Part shown: one piece after another, positions 31,962-42,434 of the stretch
How the letters are laid out: every line of letters starts with the position of its first letter
Numbering within the stretch: position 1 is the stretch's first letter
Assembly (NCBI GenBank): GCA_022592435.1
Contig: JABYQS010000115.1
Span: 60,483 to 124,482, forward strand
Length of the DNA: 64,000 bases
Reading direction: 5' to 3'
Source: Cerioporus squamosus
Lineage: Eukaryota > Basidiomycota > Agaricomycetes > Polyporales > Polyporaceae
Notes under the pieces: generated by a model
Database searches by the model: none
What the model was told of the DNA's origin: nothing
Seen by the model: only the letters and a program-made list of their open reading frames with translations
Program-made: the position numbers and the translations under genes

Positions 31962-34740
31962 ATGCCTAGCACGCTCCCCTTCGGCGCCGTCGCTCCCTTC
32001 GCCATGTCTGCGTTCGCCGGCGTCCAGCAGCTCGAGGTCGACCGCCAGACCCAGCTCGCACATTCCATGGGTGCCGTGCTCGTAGGCAGCTTGATCGCTC
32101 TCTTGTGAGTCCCGACTCCCGTGCATGGCGCCCCGCCTCCAGCTCGAACAGCCGCTAACTTCGTCCTCTCGGCTCAGCCTCTCCGGGGCGGTCTCCATGC
32201 AAGTCTTCTTGTACTTCCAATTGTACCCGAGAGACATCCCCAGGATCAAGCTCATGGTGAGTGCTCATCCGCTTTTTGTATCTTCGGGATTCCATACCCA
32301 CTGTCAACGTGATAGGTGGTCACCGTCTGGTAGGTTTGCCTTCGAGGTTAACTCATCTACTCCGCATCTGACGGACGCCAGGGTGATTGATGCTCTGCAC
32401 TCTGCGATGACCATCACGGCGAACTGGCAGTATCTCATAGTTCACTTCGGCGACTGGGACACGATTGATGACATTACATGGTGCGTCCATCTTCGATATC
32501 TCGCACGAAAGCATGTCCCTGATAATGACATCGCTTCAGGTCGATTGCTGTACGTGCTCGCGTTGCGCAAGTCTTCATTGCCGTACACTACTCACACACC
32601 TCTTTTTCTAGGCATCCGTTGCTCTCACGGTATGTCAGACAGTTCGCACCGCATCTCCGCTTTTAACACACGTTCCGCAGGCCACGATCACGTTCTTTGT
32701 ACATTGGTGCGTCTCTCGTCCGAGGGTGTCCTCCTCCTCTTGCCACTGTTCTCTCGACAACTACGTGTATCTCCGCTCCGTGAGGGCAGCGGGGATAACA
32801 GCCCGCGGTGTGATATGGACGCTGCGCAATGCCGCATCTCCTATCGCAGGCAGCTGAAGAAGCCTCGAGGTATGCGGTGGCTCTGAGTACTTACGTGTTG
32901 AACTGTCCCCCGGTCACTGTGTTACCAGCCAGGCCTCCTTCTATATGTCACCATGCCTGCACCATTGAGTATCGCCCGCCACAACGCCGTCGACTTGCTC
33001 TCCGCTGCACTCGCTGATCTGCAAATTGACTCCACCCTACTACGCTCGAGTCCAGCCCCGTCGAGGCCACTTGCGAGCCCGAAGTCGTTGGATGACGCGA
33101 TTGCAGCACGACGGGGTGAGTGGCGGCGACGGGATAGGCGGGCCCAAGCGACGTACTGGACGCCGCAGCGTAGGAGACGTTTGAGTAGTGCACCTCCCCT
33201 TCCTTCTTCCTTGTCCGGCACACTGTCCGCAGACGAGGTCCCCGTCTATTGTTTGAACGTTCGACATGTATTGCAGCCGACTTATGCTATCTCCCTAGCT
33301 TCTTCATCCACCGGATATACAGCCGTAAGTTCTGCTCGTCTTGGCGCTGTAGTAGACACTCACCATGTCTTGTAGTGAGCCGCGCAAACTGGTATATAAC
33401 CGCACCATTGGTGCGTCGTGCCCTTCCGCCCCCGCTCTATGTCACGCTGAACGATGTTGCAGGTTCTACTCGCGTTCGTTCGCTTGAGTACGCCCGTATC
33501 CGTTGGTCGCAAAAACAGACACTAACCTCACCTGCCATTCGCAGTCTCTGCCGCAAGTAAGCCGCTCCTCTTCACATACCGCGCAGAGGACTGACCTGAT
33601 CATCGTCCAGTATCCACGTCAGAAATGTACGTGCCTCGTCGACGTCGAATGCCCACTTGTTCTGACCGACAATCGTCAACAGGATCTCGCTCAAGAGTTA
33701 CTCTGGGTTCGTCCATGGCTACGACGTAAGTCACATATCGCACTCCTTCCGCCCGTCGCCCAACACGTCTCCGCACCCCAGTTCGTGTTCACCATCGGCC
33801 TCGCCTCCGCCGCATCCCTCGACATCTTCATCACGATCGGGCTTTGCTACTTCCTCCGGCGCGGACGCACGGGGCTCGGAAGGTACGCACATACTCAACT
33901 GCACCGTATTCACGCCGCTGGAGCCTCTTACGCAGGTTGGTCGCGTCTAGCATGGACCGCATCGTCGACGCTATCACGCTGTACACGATCGAGAACGGCA
34001 TGCTCACTTGGTGCGTCCTCAATGACTTATGGTGCCTGTGTATGTTTGCTGACGCAGTTCGGTCAGCATCACGACGGTCGTCTCGCTCATCTGCGTGAGT
34101 CCATTGCATGCGCTATCGGTGCGGATGCGGGTGCAGCTGACGCGATGTCTGACAGTGGCTCACGATGCCGACAAACCTCATCTTCCTCGGCCTGCACTTC
34201 GCGATCAGCAAACGTATGTCACCGTTCTCGCTCTCCGTCTCCGCACCCCCAGCGCTGACCCTTCGTCCTCCACGCAGTCTACGCGAACTCGTTCCTCGCA
34301 ACGTACGCCCCTCCCTTGCTCTAGCTCCATGACGGCAGCTCATGCACCCTATCGCAGACTGAACTCGCGCAAGTCCCTGCTGAACAAGTCGCAGGGTTCG
34401 AGCGGGGACCACCCCCTGCCCGTCCTCTTCCCGAGCAGCTTCCGCCGGAGCAACGCCAACGCGTGGACGCACCGCAGCCAAGGCGAGACTCGGGTGCGTC
34501 TCCGTTCTCTCCACCCTTCTTTCCCGCTCTTGTTCCCTGCAACCCTGGTTACGGTGCTGACCGGGAGTCTACCCCGTGCAGCTCCAAGTGACGGTAGAAA
34601 AGACGGTGGAGCACGACGTCGAGGGCCTCGAGCCGAGCGACTCGGACGCAGGCACGAGCGCGCGGAGCCAGCGCGGCGGGAATGGGCTCGCGATCGAGCT
34701 CTCAAAAAGCCCCGACGCTGCGTACCTCCCCGCCGAGTGA
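31962..34740 (+). CDS. DUF6534-type multi-pass membrane protein, gene 1
   Basis: Intron-rich gene of the Agaricomycete DUF6534 family (about seven predicted helices, function unknown). ATG 31962 is followed by helix 1 (GAVLVGSLIALLLSGAV), SMQVFLYFQLYPRDIPRIK, WVIDALHSAMTITANWQY, and then TATITFFVH. After a 592-nt intron comes CFFIHRIYSR, the conserved cytoplasmic turn. Later exons read VSRANWYITAPLV, FVFTIGLASAASLDIFIT with GLCYFLRRGRTGLGR (the most conserved family motif), VDAITLYTIENGMLT, SITTVVSLIC, MPTNLIFLGLHFAISK and LYANSFLATLNSRKSL. A hydrophilic tail (LQVTVEKTVEHDVEGLE) ends at TGA 34738-34740. At least ten introns; exon order and phases match gene 2 at 43.4 kb. No frame break was needed. 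Probably a plasma-membrane or endomembrane protein. Confidence 0.82.
32707..33298 (+). other. Long intron (592 nt) of DUF6534 gene 1, containing an ORF
   Basis: Donor GTGCGT after TATITFFVH; acceptor CTAG before CFFIHRIY. The homologous intron of gene 2 is about 47 nt. This intron therefore carries about 540 nt of additional DNA, within which an ATG-initiated ORF begins at 32953. No terminal inverted repeats were recognised. Confidence 0.65.
32953..33375 (+). CDS. Possible nested small gene or chance ORF, 140 codons
   Basis: Begins with ATG in the long intron of DUF6534 gene 1 and runs past that intron's acceptor. Predicted start MPAPLSIARHNAVDLL, then a leucine/alanine helix-like stretch and a strongly basic segment (RRGEWRRRDRRAQATYW, PQRRRRL). 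No domain recognised. The basic part could simply reflect GC-rich DNA. It might be an independent small gene, an alternative exon, or chance. It is listed because it explains nothing else in the intron; confidence is low. Confidence 0.2.
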   Translation: MPAPLSIARHNAVDLLSAALADLQIDSTLLRSSPAPSRPLASPKSLDDAIAARRGEWRRRDRRAQATYWTPQRRRRLSSAPPLPSSLSGTLSADEVPVYCLNVRHVLQPTYAISLASSSTGYTAVSSARLGAVVDTHHVL

Positions 34741-35094
34741 CCCGGCCTGGGTGTTGTACGAGGACCGGATTTGCGAGTCAGTGCTGTACTATCCGATCTG
34801 TTGTGATGATTGACTAGTGCTACTACTACTACTATAGTACATAGCTACGTACATGTGTAATTGATACTGACCATGCAGAACATGTCGTTCCTTACTTCGT
34901 CTCTGGAAGCTCCCCAGGGGGCTCGTGTGCAACTCAAGGCCTCAGAGAGTGGACTTCGGGCCGGAGCGCCGGAGCGCTTATACTGCCGCCACCGCCTCCT
35001 GCTTTCGACCGCGTCTGACTCTCTCCTGCGAGTCCTCGGGCCTCTACCAGGCCACGGCTGCTGCCCATCCGCTGCGGGCCCCTCAATCAGCACC
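34741..35094. other. Intergenic region with a CTA microsatellite
   Basis: About 350 bases, promoter side of ATG101. A short run of CTA triplets lies near 34819-34835. No coding signal was supported. Confidence 0.45.
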
Positions 35095-36331
35095 ATGAAC
35101 GCTGCACACCCAACGATAACTATCGACCTGGTAAGCACGCGCGTTTTGGCTTGAGTGGCTCGCGGTTCAATCGCTGATGCATGGGCAGACAGGTCCTCGA
35201 CCGGCTGCAGACGAAGGAGATTCTGCGCGCGGTGCTGCACTCTATCCTGTTCCACAGGCTGTTTGGGACTGTGAAGCCGAAGACGTTTGAGGTGGTCGAT
35301 GTCACGATGGTGAGTCGCGGTTTGGTCTCGCTTGGTTGTGTGCGGGTCGGGGAGGTGGATTTCGGTTGAAGAAGGGAGGGGAGGACTCCGCACGAGAGGT
35401 CAGGCATGCTCACACGGGTTCTGTTCTGTACAGCCTGGTGTGGACGACGAGGAGATCAAGCAGCTCGTGGAGGACAAGGTCGACGCGTTCTGGAAGGGCA
35501 TCGAGGGGGACGCGAACAAACGCGGACAGGTACGTTCGTCTCCATCTCCGCCTCCATCCCCTCCCTCGCCCCCATTTCTACACACCGGTCCTCGCTCCAC
35601 GTCGCTCGGAGATGTCGGATGTGTGGTTTGTATGGCGGGTTTTGAATGCGTCTAACCTTCACTGTGCTGACATATCCTCGGATCACTCAACTGCGCTTGC
35701 ACGACGTCGTGATAGATCGTGGTGACGTTTTCGGAGAAGCGCCCCAGGAAATCGTGGTTCCTAATGGGAGAGGTGCGTTTATCCTTTCGCAAGGTCTCCG
35801 TGCTCCGCGAGCTGCGCAGACAATTCAGTGAGGCGGTTGAGGTGGCCGAGACTCCTGCGAGTGGAACGCGCCCTCATGTTGCTCTGCCAGCATCGCTCGT
35901 AAAGCGTGAAGTGGAGAATTCGCTGACTTGACTTGCGCTTCAGGAGGAGGTCCCCTGGGAGCAGTGGTGAGCCTATGCTGCGGTCCAGTGACGGATGGAC
36001 GGAAGGCTCATGCTGCGGCAGGATCATCAACGCCGAAATCCGGCAGCCTTCAGAGCGAGGCAAGTGATTGTCTGTCATCCCCTCATCGCGCACACTGCCC
36101 CGCACCGCCATCTCATTAACTCAGTGCTGAAGCCGGCGGTTTGCCCCTACAGAGCGACAGAAGTTTAATGCAGATCTGGCGTCGACGTTTACGAAGAGCC
36201 TGCAGACGATGCTGACGCACGCATCGTCCGAGCGCGGCAGGTCTGCGGTGCCTCTGATCACGAACGCGTCCAGTATCTCCCCGTTCCCGATCAAGATGTC
36301 GGTCAGAGTGGGAGGAATTGAGGTCGCGTGA
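35095..36331 (+). CDS. ATG101: Autophagy-related protein 101
   Basis: HORMA-type partner of Atg13 in the Atg1/ULK autophagy-initiation complex, used by fungi that lack the budding-yeast Atg29-Atg31 arrangement. ATG 35095 gives MNAAHPTITIDL; the next exons give VLDRLQTKEILRAVLHSI with LFHRLFGTVKPKTFEVVDV, then PGVDDEEIKQLVEDKVDAFW, and IVVTFSEKRPRKSWFLMGE with the WF-finger Trp-Phe pair. EEVPWEQW, WIINAEIRQPSE and the final exon (QKFNADLASTFTKSLQTML, VPLITNASSISPFPIKM) follow to TGA 36329-36331. Six introns. The last one uses a GC donor (GCAAGT) at 36060. The length of about 220 residues is normal. All family landmarks are present in order. Confidence 0.92.
36060..36152 (+). other. GC-AG intron in ATG101
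   Basis: The exon ends ...PSE-R-(G) at GAGCGAG, followed by GCAAGT, the classical GC-type donor consensus; the acceptor is CTACAG before AGCGACAG. Only this junction keeps phase and joins PSER to ERQKFNAD, as expected for ATG101. Confidence 0.75.
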
Positions 36332-37129
36332 TAACCCCGGCGGTCGGGGCTTGTGCAGCCATCAATGAAGACCGGAAGTGTCACTGTGGTGTCAGCAATG
36401 TTACCGGCGTACCTGAAGAGAAGGTGAGTGTAGGGGAACGTGCATCCAGACAGTCGCTGACTCGTTATCAAGAGGGAAGGTTAACGTTCATCGCTAGTGC
36501 TTCCTCGATTACATGGTGTGTATTATAGGCAGCCCTTGTTCTTGCAGAGCCTATCTGCACAGAAGTAACGGCTGGCAACGGTCTGAGGGAGCTGGATGTT
36601 GTTTTTTTGCCCCTCAAGCGTGTTGTAGAAGTTCGTCATTCCATCCGTCGGGACGCGAAAAGATGATGGAAGATTCGGAAGACCAGATCGTCCAATTTGG
36701 CACGCCAGTATTGTGGGCGTCAGCGGTTATGGGCGCTGGTGAGTCCAATGAACGTGGTTAGAGCACGAACGTGCGAGGTCCCGTCGTCACTCATCGCCGC
36801 AGTCCTCCCTCGTCGAAGGTGCGAGGACATTGCCTTGGCCGCCGGCCTACGACCTTCTGTTCGCGTCTACGTGGTCGTTCCTGTCGCGGGACGGCCCCGA
36901 TGTCGCAGTCGTGCCTCTCCTTCCCTGTCTCTCATGGCCCGACGGACAGCCTATATACGTAGGCTCGGTCCGCAGCGTTTACTCTCTCCTCTTCTCTCCC
37001 ATACCTCGTCGCGCTCACTCCCAGACACCCACCATCTTGAGCGGCTTGATTGCTTCTAGTGGCCGCTATCATCACCCGAGCGTCCGACAATCGGTCTCCA
37101 AGTTGCTATTCCTCGGTGCCATTCGTGCC
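36332..37129. other. Intergenic region
   Basis: About 800 bases between ATG101 and the coiled-coil gene. The long frame from 36830 that runs into the next gene is treated as its 5' flank, because the internal ATG 37130 has the more natural protein start. Nothing else supported. Confidence 0.45.
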
Positions 37130-38827
37130 ATGCCGCTCAACCGCAAGCCTTCCTCTTTGTCACCTCTATTGCATCTCGACCTATCTACTGGCCTATCCTC
37201 CTCGGCATCAACTCGACATACATCCTCAAACTCCGGCCAGACTCAGGGCAGCTACCATAGTATGGAGAGCACAGCCGACTCTGGCTATGCCTCGAGCTCG
37301 GGTTGGCTCTCTCCTCAACCCGACTACGCCCTCTCTCGCATGTACGAAAACTGGAAGATCGCCGACGCGGCCGCACAGAGGCTCGTCGCGGACCTGCGCG
37401 CCCTGGAGGAGTGCAGAACGCAGCTGCAGGCGGCGAAGAAGCGGCGAAAGGAGGATGAGAAGAGGTGCGTACGCTTGAATGCTATGTACAGAGTTGCCCT
37501 TAATTTCATCTTCACTGCTCAATGTGCGCAGCCCCAAGCCCTATCGCAAGCCCTCCCTCCTGCAGCTTCCGTTCGGAAAGCGAAAGTCTGCGAAGGCGTC
37601 CGATACACCTCTCGTGTCGTCTCCCCAGCAGGCTGGTCCTTCTACTGAGACCCTACCGAGCGTAGAAGAGCTCGAGGCTCAGCTCGAGCAGCTGAACAGT
37701 CGGGTGCGTGTCGCGTTCATGGTCTTCTCGTCCCTGATGAGCGTCTTTTCAATCCGATTCACACGGAGTCTTGCCATCCAGATCACTGCTACCCAGCCTG
37801 CGGCCGAACGGCTGGATACATACTTTGAGGAGCTCAGGCGAGTGCTGGACGATGGCCGACCGGTGTCATGGCGCAGCTCATCGTATGTGCTTCGTTGACT
37901 CGGTTGCTGTGCTCATGTCTTGACGCCGCTGCCACAGGTCAAGCGGATACGGACAAGGACCATCGTCCGCAGACGAGTACGCAAGAGCGCGAAAGACGGT
38001 CGGAGCTCGAGATCAGGCGTACATGGATGTGCGTCGCTCTGCAGCTGGACCACCGGGTTCCGCCCGCTAACTCGCGGCACTCTATACAGGGCAAGGTGAC
38101 TACCAAGGCATTACAGCATGCGTGCAATGCGATACAGTCTGCGCACCATCACTATATGAGGGCTATGGAGTTGCTGGATGCAGTCTGCAGCCCGAAGAAG
38201 AGCCGCTGGGAGGCCGTCATGGGCGACGAACAGAGCAGGCAGGAGACCTACCGCGGTGAGCACCCGTCCTATCTTTGTGCGGTGTCCAATGTTCGCACCT
38301 CCAGCGGCTTTCTGATGCCCTTGCAGAGGCTGCAGAGTGGGCGCAGAAGGCGCAGATCTGCTTCAACGAATGCATCAAGTCGCTCCAGCCGCACTGGGAC
38401 CTCCTCAAGCGCGAGGAGTTGCAGGACTGCGAAGACCTCCAGAACACAGGCCTCCTGCAAGCCGTACAATTGTACAAGCTGATGTACGGAGGGAAGATTC
38501 TCGCCATGGGCATCACACGTGCGTTCGTCCATTTCGGCTGTGACAGCCCAGGCACCAGGGCTTACGTCGGCGACGGGGATGACAGAGCAGGTGCAGATCA
38601 TGGTGCAGAAGCAGGACGCGGTCTTCGCCCGGCTGACGAACTTCGCGGTGTGGGTCCAGGACTGCACGAGGTTCTGCGAGACTGTCGAGCTCGATGCTCG
38701 CGAGAGCCGTGATGCTGCTCGGCGCCACCTCGTCGCGCTCTGGGTCAAGGCCGACGAGGACACCGAGCGGTACAGTCTCGCCGCGCCGAGCGAGAATAGT
38801 CATGTGTTCACGGCTACGTCGAGGTGA
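37130..38827 (+). CDS. Helical/coiled-coil hypothetical protein
   Basis: Consistent multi-exon gene without a recognised domain. Exon 1 from ATG 37130 is Ser-rich (MPLNRKPSSLSPLLHLDL), then helical (YENWKIADAAAQRLVADLR) with a basic end (AAKKRRKEDEK). Clean GT-AG introns join PKPYRKPSLLQLPFGKRK, SVEELEAQLEQLNSR (coiled coil), ITATQPAAERLDTYFEELR, a short Ser/Gly exon, GKVTTKALQHACNAIQSAH, RLSDALAEAAEWAQKAQI and a final exon ending FTATSR. About 480 residues, mostly alpha-helical, no signal peptide or membrane helix. The phases all agree, so the gene model is good although the function is unknown. It may be a cytoplasmic scaffold restricted to related fungi. Confidence 0.72.
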
Positions 38828-39290
38828 TCCCTGAGTCCTGGCTTCCAGGTTTATGGTTCGCATGGAGCTGTTGCTCGGTTGTTTGGGCCCTCACTCGCAC
38901 GCTCGTTCATATCATACAGTAAGGGTTGAATACCTATCTGTATCGCTGCTTCTTCTAGTGTCCCTCCGTGTAGCGCCTGGTTACATTGTAGGCGGAGAAG
39001 TCGGGGTCAAAGGCTTGATACGGTGTACAGCTATGTTCGGATAACCTCTCAATTGTTGTGGATCTGTGAATGTACCCAAACTCGTCGTATGTTCTTCAGT
39101 GATATCCGTTTGCGTTTCAGTACTGTGCGAATGCGCCTTTCGCATGGGTCCCAGCCGTGGAAGAATTGCGCTCCTGCACTGCAACTACTACCTCGCTTGA
39201 ATTCTCGATGACCACGAGTTGTGTTCGAGCAAGTGAGTGACCATGCTTCGATGGTACGATATTCACCAAAGTCTGGCTTGAACAGTGCCG
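38828..39290. other. Convergent 3' ends, no gene
   Basis: About 460 bases between the rightward coiled-coil gene and the leftward F-box gene, so it should hold two 3' UTRs. Only short ORFs occur. Confidence 0.5.
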
Positions 39291-40394
39291 TCAAGCACTC
39301 CATTCTCGCCCCCTAGCCTTACACAAGGTTTCCTGGTACACATCCACGCAAAACTCGACACCGCTCTTCTTGCAACTATCAGCAATATACGCCCACGGCT
39401 CCTCATCCTTGCGCGACATCCGCAGACACAGTCTCCGCAAGCTGAGGCCCCATTGCCCGACCCGCGCGATATACTCGAGCAGCGCACGCTCGTACGGGTA
39501 TGGTGCAGCGCCTGTAGCGAGCTCCAGCACTCGCAACCTCGCGGGAAGGCACTGGAATAGCTGCTCGCTGTAGGTGCCCTGGAGACAGCAAAGACGCTCG
39601 AGGGTCGGGTTTTGCAAGACGAGATGGTTCATGAACGGTCGCGTCGGCGACCACCCCCGCGGCCCGCACAGGCTGAGCTCCGTGAGTTGTCCGGTGCGCG
39701 TGAGGAGTGTATCTGCGAGCGCAGCGCCGTGGTCGTGCATGGAGTTGGAAGGAGGGAACAGCGCGAGGGTGGATAGCTGGGGTGCGCAGGCTGCGAGAAG
39801 GCGGTGGGCGAAGACATTGTGGTCGTGCATGATGAGGACGAGGTGCTTCAGTGATGGTGAGAGCGTCACCTCCAGTTCCCAGTCATTCGATACCTCGGTA
39901 GACTTGTAGAACGTGACAGATAGGGTTTGCAGGAAGGGGAATGCGAGGCATATTTTGGCGATCGCGGGTGTGATCTCCCCGGTGATGTCGAGCTGAGTTA
40001 TTGTGCGGACGGCTGGGATGTCGAAGATGGATAGGAGAGGTTTGTGTTGGCGCCAGGAGTACTGGAGTATTTGTAGAGTGTCCTCAGGTAAGAGGCCCAT
40101 CCACATGAACTGCTCTCCCGCAGGGTTCCCGGATTGCCAGATGGTGAGATGGCGGAGCAAGGACCGGAGGTGGGGATAGGCCTGCAAGGAGTGAACGAAG
40201 CCCTCCCATTGCACATCGTGGATTTGACTTGCGTAGAATACGAAGGAGTTGTACATGGCGGCTTGAACCGGTCGTGTCCATGAACGGCACACAAGAGCTG
40301 CGGTTGCCCAATCGCGGAGCCGGTTGTCTTGCTCACCGACGTTCTCGAAGATGTGGTATAGCACGTCTTCACAAAGGGCGGATGGACCTGGCAT
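39291..40394 (-). CDS. F-box-like protein, expanded subfamily member B
   Basis: Single exon, about 367 codons from ATG 40394. F-box-like start: ALCEDVLYHIFENVGEQD and TAALVCRSWTRPVQAAMYNS. It shares with members A, C and D the ordered marks YPHLRSLLRHL, MGLLPEDTLQILQY, DIPAVRTITQLDITG, LPARLRVLELATGAAPYPYE and a C-terminal CKKSGVEFCVDVY. The body is leucine-rich without strict repeats. Intact. A TATA-like TTATAAG lies around 40568-40576, about 180 bases upstream. By family, an SCF substrate receptor; the target is unknown. It is adjacent to member C in the same orientation, which suggests local duplication. Confidence 0.82.
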   Translation of the reverse strand: MPGPSALCEDVLYHIFENVGEQDNRLRDWATAALVCRSWTRPVQAAMYNSFVFYASQIHDVQWEGFVHSLQAYPHLRSLLRHLTIWQSGNPAGEQFMWMGLLPEDTLQILQYSWRQHKPLLSIFDIPAVRTITQLDITGEITPAIAKICLAFPFLQTLSVTFYKSTEVSNDWELEVTLSPSLKHLVLIMHDHNVFAHRLLAACAPQLSTLALFPPSNSMHDHGAALADTLLTRTGQLTELSLCGPRGWSPTRPFMNHLVLQNPTLERLCCLQGTYSEQLFQCLPARLRVLELATGAAPYPYERALLEYIARVGQWGLSLRRLCLRMSRKDEEPWAYIADSCKKSGVEFCVDVYQETLCKARGREWSA

Positions 40395-41120
40395 TGTGGG
40401 AAAGGTCTGCAAGTTGACACAACCTGGTCAGTAGACATAACTCGACTCGGAGCATTGCGCTGACTTCGGCGTACTCACAGAGCTAGGTCCGCGGCGAACC
40501 CCTGTGGGCGCAGTGTCACCCATGCCTACACACCAAAGGCACGCCAGCGGATGGGAAGTCCTCCCATTCTTATAAGACAGCGGCCGACGGATCCTGTGCT
40601 GGAGAATCATTCACTTACAGTACACGCGCCTTTGACCGTGCCGCTATGGCCCGGGGCGCTCACCTGAAACGGACCTGGTGGTGGGAAGCTGTGAGGGCGC
40701 TCCGAGTTTGCGATCGCTGCGACAAGCGGAGGTATGTCACGAGTGCGAGGAAAACTCGGAAGCCACTTGAATACATACTGCAACTTCTGAAGAATGTACA
40801 GGTCCGGCGCCAGCGTTCTGTACGGATCTCGGTGCATCCCACCTCGAAGTCAGAAACGGTGACGGACATCGCAGGCCATGGACGACAAGGCATGGTGGCG
40901 TTGCATGAGACCGTGACCGAGTAGTACGAGACAAGCACATTCGAGCTGACATCCGAGAGCATGATTTTATGTCTCTGAGCTGTCACCGCCCTCGTCAGTG
41001 CCATGACTTGACCACCGCCACCGCTGTGTTTGCGACAGCACACTTTGAGATTGTTCGAGGCCTCACACCGTTGTATGACCGCCCTGTGTGGGATCAACGG
41101 AGCATCAGCTTCGCTTCTAC
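40395..41120. other. Spacer between F-box members B and C
   Basis: About 730 bases. Contains the promoter of member B and the 3' flank of member C. ORFs on both strands (for example plus 40646-40924) have no recognisable feature. Confidence 0.45.
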
Positions 41121-42434
41121 TTAACTTCTGCAAAGGATAATGCCGTCGACGAACCTCCGGACAACATCTATTGCAGCAGGAGAACGTCTTCTCGCCTGGG
41201 AGACCGTGAACGTCGAGTGAGGTCGAGCCTGTAATAAATGAACGCACGCACGAGTGCCAGTCAATGCCCTGTGACAGAATGTGATACCAGACGCGGCGCA
41301 CACGTCTCTCAGCCAGGCATAGCGCTCGTCTTGGGCTGCGCACGGTACGTAGCTCCAAAACAGAATCTTCTCCATCGCCATAGATATCGACTCGTCGCGC
41401 ACTCGGATGAGTGCCCCGCGTAGGAAGCGTTCGAACGGAAACGGCTTCTCGTCTTGCAGCACGAATTCGAGGATCCTCAGAGTCGGAGGGAGGTGTTGGA
41501 AAAACACTTCAGTGCAGCTCCGCGGAGGAGCGACGAGATGCTCCAGGAACTTGGGCTTCCGCGTCGCGAGATCATCGAGGAATGGATATGCGCATCGGAA
41601 GTCCGCCCGATTATATGCATATCGCCACTGCCCGATCCAGTCGGCGCACAGGACGAGCTCCTTCACATCGCTCGCATAGCGGGCGATCGTCTCGCCGACA
41701 GGCCTAGCGAGGTAGTCGTAGGTAAACCAGGCGCCCACGGCTGTGAACGATTGGAGTCCCGGAGCAAGAGCGGCGAGGCATTGGCAGTGTCCGGGATAGT
41801 CGTGCATATTTAGCGTGAGATGGCTGACAGGGGGGCAGGACTCGAATGCGATCTCGTGGCTGCGATCCAGGTGGACATCCGAGGTCACCACTTCGAGCTG
41901 AAGAGACGTTGCGCCCTTCAGCGACATCACTGAGGACACTGGGACCTTGCGGAAGGAGTGCAGACGGACTTGGCGGGCGGTGAGAACGGCGGGAGCTAGT
42001 AACACAGATGGTTGAAACGGAATCCACCGCGTATACCAGAAGCAGTGGAACTTGCGGAGGCCGTTCGGCGGGAGAAGACGGAGCCAGCCAATATCCTTGT
42101 CTGTGAACTTGTCCACGTGGGTAGCCACTTGTAAGGTGATGTCTCGAACTAGGGGACGAAGGTGCGGACATGTGCGCATTGTCCGCACGAAGAGGCTCGA
42201 CATCGAGGCCTGTTGCCAGTCGAAATCGGGCCGACGGTCGACATATTGCACGTTGTCTAACTTCACGAGGATGCTGCCAGCATATAGCGCAACTTGTGCG
42301 GCGCGTGTCCAGCCATGGCAGACGAGAGCGGCTGCAGCCAGGTTTCTGTTGTCGGTTGCGTCGCGATCCCTGGCGGGGCATACGTAGTCGAAACTTTCTA
42401 GTAATATGTCGTCGTTCAGCATCATCTTGGGCAT
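41121..42434 (-). CDS. F-box-like protein, expanded subfamily member C
   Basis: Single exon of 437 codons from ATG 42434. F-box-like start MLNDDILLESFDYVCPARD with LAAAALVCHGWTRAAQVALYA. Family marks: CPHLRPLVRDITLQV, IGWLRLLPPNGLRKFH, LLAPAVLTARQVRLHSF, a central LRR-like part (FESCPPVSHLTLNMHDY), LPPTLRILEFVLQDEKPFPFE and CAASGITFCHRAL. It is longer at the C-terminus than members A and B by about 50 residues, a tail without similarity (ending VDGIILCRS) that may come from loss of an earlier stop. No frame break. Role as for the other members: presumed ubiquitin-ligase adaptor. Confidence 0.8.
   Translation of the reverse strand: MPKMMLNDDILLESFDYVCPARDRDATDNRNLAAAALVCHGWTRAAQVALYAGSILVKLDNVQYVDRRPDFDWQQASMSSLFVRTMRTCPHLRPLVRDITLQVATHVDKFTDKDIGWLRLLPPNGLRKFHCFWYTRWIPFQPSVLLAPAVLTARQVRLHSFRKVPVSSVMSLKGATSLQLEVVTSDVHLDRSHEIAFESCPPVSHLTLNMHDYPGHCQCLAALAPGLQSFTAVGAWFTYDYLARPVGETIARYASDVKELVLCADWIGQWRYAYNRADFRCAYPFLDDLATRKPKFLEHLVAPPRSCTEVFFQHLPPTLRILEFVLQDEKPFPFERFLRGALIRVRDESISMAMEKILFWSYVPCAAQDERYAWLRDVCAASGITFCHRALTGTRACVHLLQARPHSTFTVSQARRRSPAAIDVVRRFVDGIILCRS

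Noticed and set aside
34095..34817. 240-codon plus-strand ORF
   Set aside because: It runs across several introns of DUF6534 gene 1 in a mostly non-coding frame.
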